Positions 1-9,025 of a stretch of 28,162 nucleotides of DNA are shown in pieces. A program made the position numbers and the translations under genes. The stretch covers positions 1-28,162 of the forward strand of contig WGUO01000035.1 in NCBI GenBank assembly GCA_014867205.1, read 5' to 3'. Within the stretch, counting starts at the first letter, position 1. Every line of letters begins with the position of its first letter. This DNA comes from Muribaculaceae bacterium. Its GTDB lineage: Bacteria; Bacteroidota; Bacteroidia; Bacteroidales; Muribaculaceae. The notes below the pieces were generated by a model. It made no database searches. It was not told the DNA's origin and was given only the letters and a program-made list of their open reading frames with translations.

Positions 1-1122
1 TATTTTAATTATTTTATTGTATCATTAACATCTCGAAATAAGTTTAGACAACTTCGCTGCCATATCACAACTCAAGAACATATATGTGTCAATCGGGAAA
101 TCGTTTTCACCGGGGATCCAAATGAAATATGGTGTACCTCTACTGGAACGATGACTACCGGTGAGGATATAAAACCATTGGTGAAGACATTCATGGATGA
201 AAATCCTCGGCTCCTTGAGATTGGTAATGGCGAAGATGTTGAGTATGTGGAGTGGTTCAACAAACTTCTATCTTTCGCAGCTAAAGGTCAAACGCCAGTA
301 TTTTATGGAGAATATTGGTCATTGTCGATGGGACGTATTCGAGTGGGACAATATGCAATGTCCACCCCTCCTACGACAATGCGTTTGATAAGCTGGAATA
401 TTGACGGAATCAAAGCTCATTTTGAAGCGTTAAAGAAACTTATTAGGGAATACTCTCCGGAAATAATATGTCTCCAAAAGGTCAAAGATATTAAGGACTC
501 ACCGGAATTTGAGATTGAAGGCTACAAACGAGAGTGTTTCTCTGCACCCTATGCAGGAGTTGCCACTTATGTAAAGGATTGCCTACCATGTTCTTTTGAT
601 AAGTTCAAGAATCCGGAGTTGTCGGGGCATCTGTTGAAAACGGAAATCTTTTATCCAGCATTCACACTCTATAATATCTATACCCCATACTCCAACCCAA
701 ACATAGAGGGTGCGGTTGAACACCGTAAGAAATTCGACGAGAGCCTAAAACGGATTGTCTGCACAACTCCTGACCGTCAGATCTTATGTGGAGATATGAA
801 CATCGTTGCCACCGCGAGCGACTGTTGGGATGGAAAATACATACGAAATCAAGCCAACTTCCACGATTGGGAACGTCATAATTTCGATGAACTGCTGAAA
901 GGCGGCCATCTGATTGATACTTTCCGTGTGGTAAATCCATTTTCAAAAGAATTTTCTTATTTCTTCAGAAATGATTCTACGGTCAGAACTAATAATCAGG
1001 GACATAGGATAGATTATTTCCTTGCGAGCCTCAGTTTTGAACCTCAAATAGTTAGAGCCGAAATTATTAAGGATTGTACTGTATCCACAAACAATCCCAT
1101 TCTTCTCGAAATAAAATATTAA
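1..1122 (+). CDS. Exonuclease III-like (EEP superfamily) protein with altered active site, 5' partial
   Basis: The C-terminal ~245 residues (from the ATG at 379) have the layout of exonuclease III / AP endonucleases: an SWNIDGI motif, a Tyr in NIYTPY, GDMN with Asp and Asn (codons 793-801) and a HRIDYFLAS motif near the end. Three residues the family needs are changed. The Glu of LQE is Lys (LQKVK), and the final Asp-His of SDHxP reads Thr-Asn (STNNP). From family knowledge these are a metal ligand and the catalytic pair, so AP endonuclease or 3'-exonuclease activity is doubtful. The frame has no stop back to base 1 and no upstream ATG before 151, so the start may lie outside the window; 151 and 379 are the internal ATG candidates. 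Residues before 379 match no family I recognise. Base composition is AT-richer than the sbcDC genes that follow, which fits accessory DNA. Confidence 0.7.
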   Translation, partial: YFNYFIVSLTSRNKFRQLRCHITTQEHICVNREIVFTGDPNEIWCTSTGTMTTGEDIKPLVKTFMDENPRLLEIGNGEDVEYVEWFNKLLSFAAKGQTPVFYGEYWSLSMGRIRVGQYAMSTPPTTMRLISWNIDGIKAHFEALKKLIREYSPEIICLQKVKDIKDSPEFEIEGYKRECFSAPYAGVATYVKDCLPCSFDKFKNPELSGHLLKTEIFYPAFTLYNIYTPYSNPNIEGAVEHRKKFDESLKRIVCTTPDRQILCGDMNIVATASDCWDGKYIRNQANFHDWERHNFDELLKGGHLIDTFRVVNPFSKEFSYFFRNDSTVRTNNQGHRIDYFLASLSFEPQIVRAEIIKDCTVSTNNPILLEIKY

Positions 1123-1414
1123 GCTATGGGGGCCGAAGAATCTGGTCGGCATAAAACGATACTGGCTTGTGGTGAATATCCTTGAAATAAACAAAACGTT
1201 GAAGGAGCATATGTCAATATTTATTGCCCAGATTCATTGTCTTTTCTTTAACCATATTTTCAGATGGTTATTTGGTTATTACAATTGGAAGTGTTATTTT
1301 TGTCTTATCGTCGGGTGGTGCTTACGATAATGAAGATATAACATTGTCCCCGGTCTGAGACTGCCACGCACCACATATCGCGGTCGATGGTTTGGGATGA
1401 TTGTTTGAAAAGAT
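1123..1414. other. Non-coding or degraded gap before dinD-like gene
   Basis: No convincing gene lies here. A 39-codon frame starts at the ATG at 1211 after an AAGGAG-like sequence and ends at 1330; its product would be rich in Phe, Trp, Tyr and Cys and resembles nothing I know. The same frame is open back to about 1124, so it could equally be a remnant of an older gene. The right part holds the promoter listed separately. AT content is high. Confidence 0.4.
1271..1302 (+). promoter_or_regulatory. Bacteroidota-type promoter for the dinD-like gene
   Basis: TTTG at 1271-1274 is followed after 20 bases by TATTTTTG at 1295-1302, an exact match to the TTTG-N19-20-TAnnTTTG pattern of the Bacteroidota housekeeping sigma factor. 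Transcription would start near 1308 and leave a leader of about 105 bases before the ATG at 1415. No LexA-like operator was recognised. Confidence 0.5.
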
Positions 1415-1789
1415 ATGAGCACGAGACTCATTAAGAAAGCAAAAAATGCCTTCGAGAGTATCAAGAGGATAGACGAGGAGGGACACGAATACTGGTCTTC
1501 CAGAGATTTGTCGAAAGTTCTTGAATATTCCGATTATAGATATTTTGAGGAGGTGGCTCGTAAAGCATATATAGCATGCAAAAACAGCGGAATTAATCCT
1601 GCTGACCATTTCGTGGTAAACAACGAAATGGTACAGATAGGTTCTAATGCTGAAAGAGAGATAGTTACGGTGTTCATGAGCCGTTATGTGTGTTACCTCG
1701 CAATGCAGAATGCAAGTTCAACTAAACCCATTGTGGCTCAGGCACAAACCTATTTTGCAATACAAACACGCAGGGCAGAAATCCGTTGA
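1415..1789 (+). pseudogene. dinD: DinD-like protein, truncated after the N-terminal domain
   Basis: The 124-residue product matches the first part of DNA damage-inducible protein D. It has the EYWSSRDLSKVLEYSDYRYF block, the ACKNSG..DHF segment, the QIGSNAER motif, SRYVCYLAMQN, and ends in YFAIQTRR. E. coli DinD has about 275 residues and continues well past QTRR; here a TGA follows four codons later and no continuation of the DinD sequence is found downstream in any forward frame. DinD is SOS-induced in E. coli and has been reported to act on RecA filaments; whether this short form works is unknown. The start ATG gives a family-like N-terminus and a good promoter lies upstream. The break coincides with one copy of a 9-bp direct repeat, so I read it as a gene cut by recombination. 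Confidence 0.75.
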
Positions 1790-1978
1790 TTACGAGGAGC
1801 CGGTTCACTAACAGGCAAGTGCAGGTCGCTGAGGGCAGATGGGTTACTGTGCCTACGACCACCAAGGAGCGTGCAAAACTTATCAGAGTCTTGGGCGCCC
1901 TCCTAAGACAGAACTTAGAGATTATTGTTGATTGAACTATCGATGGAAGAATAAAATGCTTTACCTTAAGTTGATTAC
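1785..1978. repeat. 9-bp direct repeat flanking a foreign fragment
   Basis: GTTGATTAC occurs at 1785-1793, overlapping the premature stop of the dinD-like gene, and again at 1970-1978 just before sbcD. The 176 bases between the copies are unrelated to dinD. This could be a target-site duplication or a recombination scar; a repeat this short could also be chance. Confidence 0.3.
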
Positions 1979-1981
1979 ATC
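1790..1981 (+). other. Gene debris between dinD-like gene and sbcD
   Basis: A frame open from about 1789 to a TGA at 1933-1935 encodes a short basic tail (about 48 codons; GTG candidate start at 1819) containing TVPTTTKERAKLIRVLGALL. It looks like the C-terminal end of a protein and is not in frame with the dinD-like gene. I do not recognise the family. The last 46 bases before sbcD hold no clear promoter. Confidence 0.3.
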
Positions 1982-3244
1982 ATGAAAATTATTACTACGG
2001 GAGACTGGCATATCGGCAATCTGTTTCATGGCAATGACCGGTTGCCTGAGCATAAACATTTCCTGGAATGGCTGCTCTCTCAAATCGGAGAGCAACATCC
2101 TGACGCCCTGCTTGTGGCAGGCGACGTTTTCGATAACGGTAATCCGTCGGCGGCCGCCCAGTCGGCATATTATGAGTTTCTGGCTGAAGTGACACGTCTG
2201 TGCCCTGATATGCATGTCGTGATAACCGCCGGCAATCATGACTCTGCAAACCGTCTTGAGGCCCCGCGCCCAATGCTGACCCGTCATAATGTCGAGATTC
2301 GTGGCCTGGTTCGCCGTTACTGGGTACAGTCCGCTGACCAGGCAGGGTGGAATATCGACTATGATGACCTGATGATTCCTGTTGCCGGCAGCGACGGCCT
2401 GAAGGTGGTCATCTTAGCCGTGCCTTACCTGCGAAGCGATATCGTGCGCAACGAAAGTTACTCGCGCGGAGTGCGGGAACTGCTTCAGAATCTTTGTGCC
2501 CGTGCCCGCGAGAAATATCCTGATTCACGGCTGGTGATGATGGCTCATATGTATGCCACCGGCGCCGACATCGCCTCTACCGGCGCCAGCGAGAAGATTG
2601 TGATCGGCGGTCAGGAAGAGGTGAACATGGAGGGCTGGACAGAGCATCCGGACTATATGACGTGCGGGCATATCCACAAGCGACAGCACATCATGGACAC
2701 CGACTGGGCTCGCTATACGGGCAGTGTGTTGCCCATGTCGTTTGCGGAGGTTGACTACCGGCATGGAGTAGACCTGGTCACTATTATCGAGGGCCATAAG
2801 CCGACCGTGGAATTTCTTGAATATAAGCCTCAGCACCACCTGCGGATACTTCCCGCTGACGATGCGGAATTGACTCCTGCGAAATTGAAAAGACTTATTG
2901 ACAGGGAACTGTCTGACAGAAATGCTGACGGCACACTTCGTGACGACTTTGAATACCTTATGCTTAAGGTGAAACTGGAGAAGGTGAAAAACGACGATAT
3001 CCGTGAGCTTGAGGCGCTGATCGAGCAGAAGAATGCCGTGCTGTGCAAGATACAGAAGATAATCCCTACGCTCGATCTCAGCACGATAAACGGCGACCGT
3101 CAGATACAGAGCATCGACGACATTCTCAAGCGCGACCCTCTTGAGACACTTAAAGAGACATTTGCCGTAAGGCATAATCGCGAGATGTCCGTACACCAGG
3201 AGGAAATGCTCCGGTCGATCATAGATTCACTGGAAGAAGAGTAA
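1982..3244 (+). CDS. sbcD: Nuclease SbcCD subunit D (exonuclease SbcD)
   Basis: This 420-residue protein is the Mre11-type nuclease subunit of SbcCD, which opens DNA hairpins and processes blocked double-strand ends together with the SbcC ATPase. The metallophosphoesterase motifs are present in order: GDWHIGN (residues 7-13), GDVFDNGN (47-54), GNHDS (84-88), an HMYATG segment near 190 and CGHIHKR near 228. These supply the Asp, His and Asn ligands of the two-metal centre. The C-terminal ~150 residues are the capping and SbcC-binding region. sbcC starts 25 bases downstream on the same strand, so the two form an operon. The ATG is followed directly by the expected strand-1 motif, which supports this start. 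All expected catalytic residues that I can place are present. Confidence 0.96.
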   Translation: MKIITTGDWHIGNLFHGNDRLPEHKHFLEWLLSQIGEQHPDALLVAGDVFDNGNPSAAAQSAYYEFLAEVTRLCPDMHVVITAGNHDSANRLEAPRPMLTRHNVEIRGLVRRYWVQSADQAGWNIDYDDLMIPVAGSDGLKVVILAVPYLRSDIVRNESYSRGVRELLQNLCARAREKYPDSRLVMMAHMYATGADIASTGASEKIVIGGQEEVNMEGWTEHPDYMTCGHIHKRQHIMDTDWARYTGSVLPMSFAEVDYRHGVDLVTIIEGHKPTVEFLEYKPQHHLRILPADDAELTPAKLKRLIDRELSDRNADGTLRDDFEYLMLKVKLEKVKNDDIRELEALIEQKNAVLCKIQKIIPTLDLSTINGDRQIQSIDDILKRDPLETLKETFAVRHNREMSVHQEEMLRSIIDSLEEE

Positions 3245-3269
3245 GTAGTCACGTAAAAGAGCAGACATC

Positions 3270-6200
3270 ATGAAATTCATAAAACTTGAGATCTTAAATC
3301 TTGCGTCACTCGACCGACAGGAAGGGGAAACCATCAATTTTGAGGAGGGCGCGTTGGGAGAGAGCACAATTTTCAGCATAGTCGGTCCAACCGGCAGTGG
3401 CAAATCCACCATACTTGATGCCATCTGTCTGGCTCTGTACAATGTCGCCCCGCGCTATCCGCGCTTAAAGGGGGCCCGCAACCAGAATATAGAGATATAC
3501 GGCACTCCGGAAGAAGGGGAGAGGAACCGGCTTGCTCCTACCGACTCGCGCAACATACTGACCCGCGGCCGGAAGGAAGGTTACAGCAAACTTACATTTC
3601 TTGCCAACAACGGAAATGTGTATCGCGCCGAATGGTATGTCCGTAAAAAGACCAAGAATTATGACGACGCCATTACCTCCCTATATAGGATAGGTGACGA
3701 GAATGGGACACCGGGAGAGTATCCCGACGACTGGAGCAAACTGCCTGATATCATCGGTCTCGACTATGACCAGTTCCTTCGCACGGTGCTTATAGCGCAA
3801 GGATCGTTCGCAGGTTTCCTTAAGGCCAAGGAGAATGAACGCTATGAACTGCTCGAAAAACTGATAGGGTGTCGTGAACTGTATACGGGAATCGCTGAAC
3901 GAATAAAGTCGCGCAGGGATGATGCCGTGCGCGCCTATAACGCGATTGTTGCAAATGTGTCGGCGCAGGAAAAGGATATGATTCCCGACGCCGAACTCGA
4001 GGCTGTCAAGACGAGAGCCGTTGAACTCGAGGCCGCTGCAAAGAAGGCTAAAGATGAGTTGAAACATATCTCCGATTCAATTGCATGGTATGCCGACGAG
4101 GAGAAGTTGATTGGCAATATCGCAAAATATGAACAGGCATTTAACAAGGCTCTTGAAAAAAAGAGTGGCTTTGCCGCACAGGGGGAGCGCCTTGCGCTTC
4201 ATGATGCCGCTGTGCCGGCTGTAAATATCTATAGGGAGATTAAGACATCTGAGGCCAATATCGAAAAGTGCGAGGCAGATATGAATAGTCTACGCAAGTC
4301 GATTGCAGACAAGAAAGAGGAGATTAGAGTCGAGGAAGAAGAATATCTCGCCAAACTGAAAGAGACTGTCCGGGTTGCCTCAGAAGAACTTGACAGACAA
4401 AAGCCTCATATCAACCGAGCCAGGGAGATAAAGGTTGAACTGGAAGGATTGAATAATCAGCTCAAGGAGAAAAAGAGTACAGAAAAGGATGCCGAGGAGG
4501 CGCTTCGTCAGGCACAGAAAGTTCTTGCTGACAATGCGACGAACATTGATAACGCTGCCAAGGATCTTCAGAAGTCTCAGGAGAATCTTGGAAAACTGAT
4601 TGCAGAAATCAAGAAGGGCGAGGATGAAAGAGTGCTTAAAGCGGAAAAGGCCCGTACTGATTATGACGAACAGAACAATGTGCTTGATAAGTGCGATGCC
4701 GAGAAACTTCAGGACGCCAAGTCGCTGACAGAGAAAGCCAAAACCGACATCGGCGAGGCAATCCGCATACAAGGCGACCTGAAGACCAAGACCGACCTGC
4801 GGCAGGCGAACCTCACAAAACAAACCACTCTGACCGAACGCAATCTACAGATAGAGTTGGAATTGGGACAGTTCGACATAGAGAAACAGGAAAATGAACT
4901 CGAGAGACTGAGGAATTCCTACAACCTGATGACCGGTGAGAACTGGGACGTGCATCGCGGCAATCTTGTCGAGGGCGAGCCATGTCCGCTTTGTGGCGCG
5001 ACACATCATCCGTATCATGTCGAGGAGGTGTTTGCTCCGGTTGTCGACGAACTCAAGAACCTTATAGATGAAAAGAGTGCCGAACTGAAAAAACTGAAGG
5101 AAACAAAAGAAAAACTGACAGGGGAACGCAGCAAGAACGATGGTCTTCTTGACGGAATCAAGACAGTTCTCGAGAGTTGCGTGCAGGAGATAGATAGCCT
5201 CCATGCGCAATGGCTGGTGATACATGGAGCGCATGAATCATGGCCCGAGGATATCGAGGCGCTTGAGAAATTAAGGCCTGAGGTCGTGAGGAGGGCGAAG
5301 GATGCCTCAGACAGACTGACGGAATACAACACTCTTGTAAAGAAGGTTGAGAAACTCCGCAAGGAGAAAGATAAGACAGAGAGTGACCTGCAGAAATACA
5401 GGGAGGAGTCTCAGAATAAAAAGCAGGCATCGGATAAAAGAGCCGCCGATGCGCAAATCAAACTGGAGACCGAGAAGGGTAAGACCGGGAACCTCACGCA
5501 GCAACTTGAAGAGAAAACCGCCGCGCACAAAACTGCCTGTGAACAGTCGGAGAATGTGAAGGCGGCAGTCATCAAAAAGTCGGATGAACTGCGGCAGGAG
5601 ATAGGCGAGCGCGACCCTGACAAATATGAGAAGGAACTGACAGATGCAAAGACCTCGGCCGACAATGCCGTAAAGAAGATGGCCGATGCGATCGCGGTCA
5701 TGCGCGAGCGACTTAAGGAGACTGAGGGAAAGCAGACGGCCACCGCGTCGCAGAAGGAAAACGAGGAGCGCAATCTGAAGGATAAAAAGTCTGCACTGCA
5801 GGCATGGATCGATAAGTACAATGATTCTGAAGACGTGCGGCATATCGATGCCGATACTGTAGCGGCTCTTTTTGCCGCGACCGACAACTGGGAGGAAATG
5901 CGTGCCACACAGAAGAGCCTTGACGAAGCCTTCACGTCGGCCGACACAACATTGCACAACGAGACCAAGGCTCTTGAGGATCACCGCACAAAAAAGCCCG
6001 AGCAGCAGAGAGAGGAACTGCTTGACCGCAAGTCGGAACTCGAAAGTCAATCAGACGCCGAACTTATCGAGACCAAGGCGCGGCTGCAGCGGCACGAGGC
6101 GGCCAAGGAGCAGATGGGGGCGCTGTTCGATCAGCGCCGCGAGGCCGAGAACCTAAGGGTCGAGTGGGAGGAGATTGTAGATGCTATCGGTGGCAGTGAC

Positions 6201-6665
6201 GGCAAGACTCTCCGCAAGATAGCGCAGTGCTATACCCTGCGTTTCCTGGTGGAACATGCCAACGCCGAGATAAGAAGGTTCAACGGCCGATATGAACTGC
6301 AGCAGGTTAAAAACTCGCTCGGCATACGCGTCATCGACCATGACAGGGCCGATGATGTGCGTGACACAACATCGCTCTCGGGCGGCGAGACCTTTATTGT
6401 CTCTCTCGGCCTGGCACTCGGCCTGTCGGCGTTGTCATCGCGAAACATATCGTTCGGCAACCTCTTTATCGACGAGGGTTTCGGAACGCTCGACCCCGAG
6501 ACTCTCGCCACAGTGATTGACTCGCTGGCCATGCTGCAGTCGTCGCAGGGCAAGAAAGTCGGAGTGATCAGCCATACCGACACCATGAGCGAAAGAATCA
6601 CCACCCAGATACGCGTCATAAAGAATGGCAATTCAGGCAGCAGCCGAATAGAGATATATCCATAA
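3270..6665 (+). CDS. sbcC: Nuclease SbcCD subunit C (SMC-like ATPase SbcC)
   Basis: The 1131-residue protein has the split ABC ATPase of the Rad50/SbcC family. Walker A GPTGSGKST is at residues 39-47, the signature LSGGE near 1035 and Walker B LFIDEGFGTLD near 1065-1075, followed by the D-loop. Two long charged coiled-coil stretches flank a zinc hook CPLC at about 572-575, where two SbcC molecules dimerise through zinc. The length is typical for the family. ATP-driven movement of this subunit controls the SbcD nuclease at DNA ends and hairpins. It lies 25 bases after sbcD and ends inside a perfect 50-bp palindrome, the likely terminator. Nothing in the sequence suggests damage. Confidence 0.96.
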   Translation: MKFIKLEILNLASLDRQEGETINFEEGALGESTIFSIVGPTGSGKSTILDAICLALYNVAPRYPRLKGARNQNIEIYGTPEEGERNRLAPTDSRNILTRGRKEGYSKLTFLANNGNVYRAEWYVRKKTKNYDDAITSLYRIGDENGTPGEYPDDWSKLPDIIGLDYDQFLRTVLIAQGSFAGFLKAKENERYELLEKLIGCRELYTGIAERIKSRRDDAVRAYNAIVANVSAQEKDMIPDAELEAVKTRAVELEAAAKKAKDELKHISDSIAWYADEEKLIGNIAKYEQAFNKALEKKSGFAAQGERLALHDAAVPAVNIYREIKTSEANIEKCEADMNSLRKSIADKKEEIRVEEEEYLAKLKETVRVASEELDRQKPHINRAREIKVELEGLNNQLKEKKSTEKDAEEALRQAQKVLADNATNIDNAAKDLQKSQENLGKLIAEIKKGEDERVLKAEKARTDYDEQNNVLDKCDAEKLQDAKSLTEKAKTDIGEAIRIQGDLKTKTDLRQANLTKQTTLTERNLQIELELGQFDIEKQENELERLRNSYNLMTGENWDVHRGNLVEGEPCPLCGATHHPYHVEEVFAPVVDELKNLIDEKSAELKKLKETKEKLTGERSKNDGLLDGIKTVLESCVQEIDSLHAQWLVIHGAHESWPEDIEALEKLRPEVVRRAKDASDRLTEYNTLVKKVEKLRKEKDKTESDLQKYREESQNKKQASDKRAADAQIKLETEKGKTGNLTQQLEEKTAAHKTACEQSENVKAAVIKKSDELRQEIGERDPDKYEKELTDAKTSADNAVKKMADAIAVMRERLKETEGKQTATASQKENEERNLKDKKSALQAWIDKYNDSEDVRHIDADTVAALFAATDNWEEMRATQKSLDEAFTSADTTLHNETKALEDHRTKKPEQQREELLDRKSELESQSDAELIETKARLQRHEAAKEQMGALFDQRREAENLRVEWEEIVDAIGGSDGKTLRKIAQCYTLRFLVEHANAEIRRFNGRYELQQVKNSLGIRVIDHDRADDVRDTTSLSGGETFIVSLGLALGLSALSSRNISFGNLFIDEGFGTLDPETLATVIDSLAMLQSSQGKKVGVISHTDTMSERITTQIRVIKNGNSGSSRIEIYP

Positions 6666-6710
6666 GATGACATGCCCCCGGAGACGTCTCCGGGGGCATG
6701 TCATCTTATG
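6661..6710. terminator. Perfect 50-bp palindrome, bidirectional terminator
   Basis: Bases 6661-6685 are the exact reverse complement of 6686-6710, with no spacer. The sbcC stop codon (6663-6665) lies inside the left arm and the stop of the convergent barrel-protein gene is 27 bases further on, so one hairpin can end transcription from both sides. The centre is GC-rich (CCCCCGGAGAC and its complement); there is no long T run. Confidence 0.8.
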
Positions 6711-6736
6711 GAGCTTGAGTATTGCAGCGGGTGTTA

Positions 6737-9025
6737 TCAGAGTCCGATGCCGCCACCGCCACGGTTGCCGCTATTGTTTCCGGCTGATGATCTGTCGGTG
6801 TTCTCCAGGTCGGCTCCGGTCTTCTTCACCTGCTCCTTGAGGTGGCCGAAGTTCCAGCTTACCGAGAGCGACACGCCCCAGTTGCGGTTCATGCCGCGCG
6901 TCCATGTGGTATGGGTATCGGTGCGACTGACCCCCTTATAGTGTGTGTTCTTCGTCAGGAAATTGGAGGCATTGACAGCCACGGTCAGTGCGTCGTCTTT
7001 GAGGAATGAGCGGTTGATGCCGAGTCCATAGTAATACCAGCCGTACCACTTGCCCTGCAGGTTGATGTCACCTGTCGACTGGCCTCCATAGAGAGAGTAT
7101 TTCATCTTCCAGGGCCCGTTGTAGTTGACACTCGCGCCGTAGTTGCCGTTCCAGCCGTGATTCTTCAGGTTGTCGTGGCCCGATCTGATGTCGGTGAAGT
7201 TGACTGATCCGTTCAGGTTCATTGACAGGTCAGATGTGATGTTCCAGTTCAGGAATCCATTGAGGGCGACGCGCCGCTTGTGGCCATAGTTGCCATAGGT
7301 GGAGTAGCGGATGTCGTCAACATAGTAGTTGAATTCTTCGATTGTGTTGTTGGACTGGAACGCTTCGATGCCGATGTTGCCGCCGATTACGCGCCCGAAA
7401 TTGGTATATGTCAGCGACAGACTGTTATAACGTTCGCTCTCGAGATCGGGATTACCTGTCCGGACCTCGGTGTGTCCGATGCTGAACTTATAGGGATTCA
7501 TCTGCTCGAGTCCCGGACGGCTGATGCGCATCTGATATGCGAGGCGCAGGTTGGAGGCAGGCCCCATCATGTATGTGACAGACGCGTTGGGAGTGACGTC
7601 ATTGAGATTGCGCCGGTAGTCAGCCATGTCTCCGCGCTCAAAGTCCATGCCCATGTGGGTGCGCTCGTATCGGACACCTCCGCGAACAGACCAGTTGCCG
7701 AACGTGCCGGCATATGTGGCATATATAGCATAGACATCCTGAATCTGCCGTGTGAGTGCCCATGCCTCAGTTATCGGCGCCATCTCATCGCGAGCATCGC
7801 CGCCGTAGCGGCGCGAGTCGGCAGTGTTGCGGCGGAAGATGCCCTTAACACCGGTCTCGATGGTATGCTTGCCGTCGGCCAGAGGATTGGTGTAGTCTAT
7901 GGTTGCGGTGTGCTCGCGGTTGTAGTTGTCTGTACGGTTGGTCTCTGCCGGATACTCGAGGCTGAAGTTATCCATGTCGCGTGTGTCGCTGAAGATGTCC
8001 ATAACCGTGTTCCCGTAATTAAAGCCATATGCGGCAATCAGAGAATGTCCGTTGTCGGAGAACGAGCGCTTGTAGCTTGCGTTTCCGTTAAGTCCGATAT
8101 TGTTGAGCTTGCCGTCGATATCCTGACGGTAAGACCACTGTCTCTGCCCGTCGCGGCTGAACATCTCGGTGGTCTGGAAAGCATTGTCGATATTGGCATA
8201 CAGACCGATATAGTTGCCCCCGACGGTGAACAGGTCGCGTGCAGTCGGCTCCCATGACAGGTTGAGACCTGCGCCGATATACTTGAACTTCACCCAGGTG
8301 TGCGATTGTGCCAGCTGTCGGTACATCCGGTCGGAGGATATGTCGGTAGTCTCGGTATTGTTCTGCGAGTGCTGTTTCTGCCAGAGGTTCTCGGCGAAGT
8401 TTACATTGGCGTCTGCCGTGACATTGCCATATTTGACTCGCGCATAGGCTGAGGCTCCGTCGGTCTGCGAGCCGGTATTGAGGCTCAGCGAACCGGTGTA
8501 CCCCTCCTTGGTCTGCTTGCGCTCGGTCACGAGGTTGAGGATACCCCCGGTTCCCTCCGCGTCATAACGCGCCCCGGGTTCGGTTATCACCTCTATTTTC
8601 GAGACAGACTCGGCGGGCATTGCCTTGAGCACACGCGAGGCGTTGGCAGTCAGCATCGGGTCCTCCTTCCCATTGACATAGATCTTGAAATTCGAGTCCC
8701 CCTTGACGCGTATGTTGTCCTGGCCGTCGACAGAGACCATCGGCACCTTTCTAAGCGCGTCGAGCACGCTCTGGCCCTTGCTGGTCTTGTCCTGCTCAAG
8801 GTCGTAGGTCAGTTTGGCGCCGTCTGATTTCACGACATCCTTTTTGGCGGTGATCACGAACTCGTCGAGTTCGTCGTAGAGGGAGGAGATGGAATCGACT
8901 GACTCCGTCGGTGTCTGTTCTGTCTGTGTAGGCGTGGATTGCTGGCCGCTGCCTTGGGCTGCCACCGGGGCGGCGACGAGTGCTGCCAGCCCGATGGATA
9001 TTAGTCTTAGCTCTTTCATAATCAT
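6737..9025 (-). CDS. Outer-membrane beta-barrel protein with TonB-dependent receptor plug
   Basis: The 762-residue product begins with a signal peptide (hydrophobic run at residues 8-23 ending VAAQ), then a Thr/Gln/Ser-rich linker. A plug domain follows at about 55-168, recognisable from VLDALRKVPMVSVD, the KIYVNGK loop and the EVITEPGARYDAEGTGGILN stretch. The rest alternates aromatic and polar residues in strands typical of a barrel of the OMP_b-brl_3 type. It ends in a Gly-rich tail (GNRGGGG) rather than an aromatic terminal residue. I see no N-terminal carboxypeptidase-like domain. Such proteins sit in the outer membrane; the substrate cannot be told. The start overlaps the stop of the GntR gene by ATGA, so the two are translationally coupled and the barrel is the last gene of the ABC operon. 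A second ATG two codons on is an alternative start. Confidence 0.85.
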   Translation of the reverse strand: MIMKELRLISIGLAALVAAPVAAQGSGQQSTPTQTEQTPTESVDSISSLYDELDEFVITAKKDVVKSDGAKLTYDLEQDKTSKGQSVLDALRKVPMVSVDGQDNIRVKGDSNFKIYVNGKEDPMLTANASRVLKAMPAESVSKIEVITEPGARYDAEGTGGILNLVTERKQTKEGYTGSLSLNTGSQTDGASAYARVKYGNVTADANVNFAENLWQKQHSQNNTETTDISSDRMYRQLAQSHTWVKFKYIGAGLNLSWEPTARDLFTVGGNYIGLYANIDNAFQTTEMFSRDGQRQWSYRQDIDGKLNNIGLNGNASYKRSFSDNGHSLIAAYGFNYGNTVMDIFSDTRDMDNFSLEYPAETNRTDNYNREHTATIDYTNPLADGKHTIETGVKGIFRRNTADSRRYGGDARDEMAPITEAWALTRQIQDVYAIYATYAGTFGNWSVRGGVRYERTHMGMDFERGDMADYRRNLNDVTPNASVTYMMGPASNLRLAYQMRISRPGLEQMNPYKFSIGHTEVRTGNPDLESERYNSLSLTYTNFGRVIGGNIGIEAFQSNNTIEEFNYYVDDIRYSTYGNYGHKRRVALNGFLNWNITSDLSMNLNGSVNFTDIRSGHDNLKNHGWNGNYGASVNYNGPWKMKYSLYGGQSTGDINLQGKWYGWYYYGLGINRSFLKDDALTVAVNASNFLTKNTHYKGVSRTDTHTTWTRGMNRNWGVSLSVSWNFGHLKEQVKKTGADLENTDRSSAGNNSGNRGGGGIGL

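Noticed and set aside
5307..6050. 247-codon minus-strand frame inside sbcC
   Set aside because: Shadow of the coiled-coil coding region; hydrophobic composition comes from reversed Glu/Lys codons.
7280..8257. 325-codon plus-strand frame
   Set aside because: It lies wholly antisense to the barrel-protein gene, whose plug and barrel motifs are clear; the predicted product has no recognisable domain.
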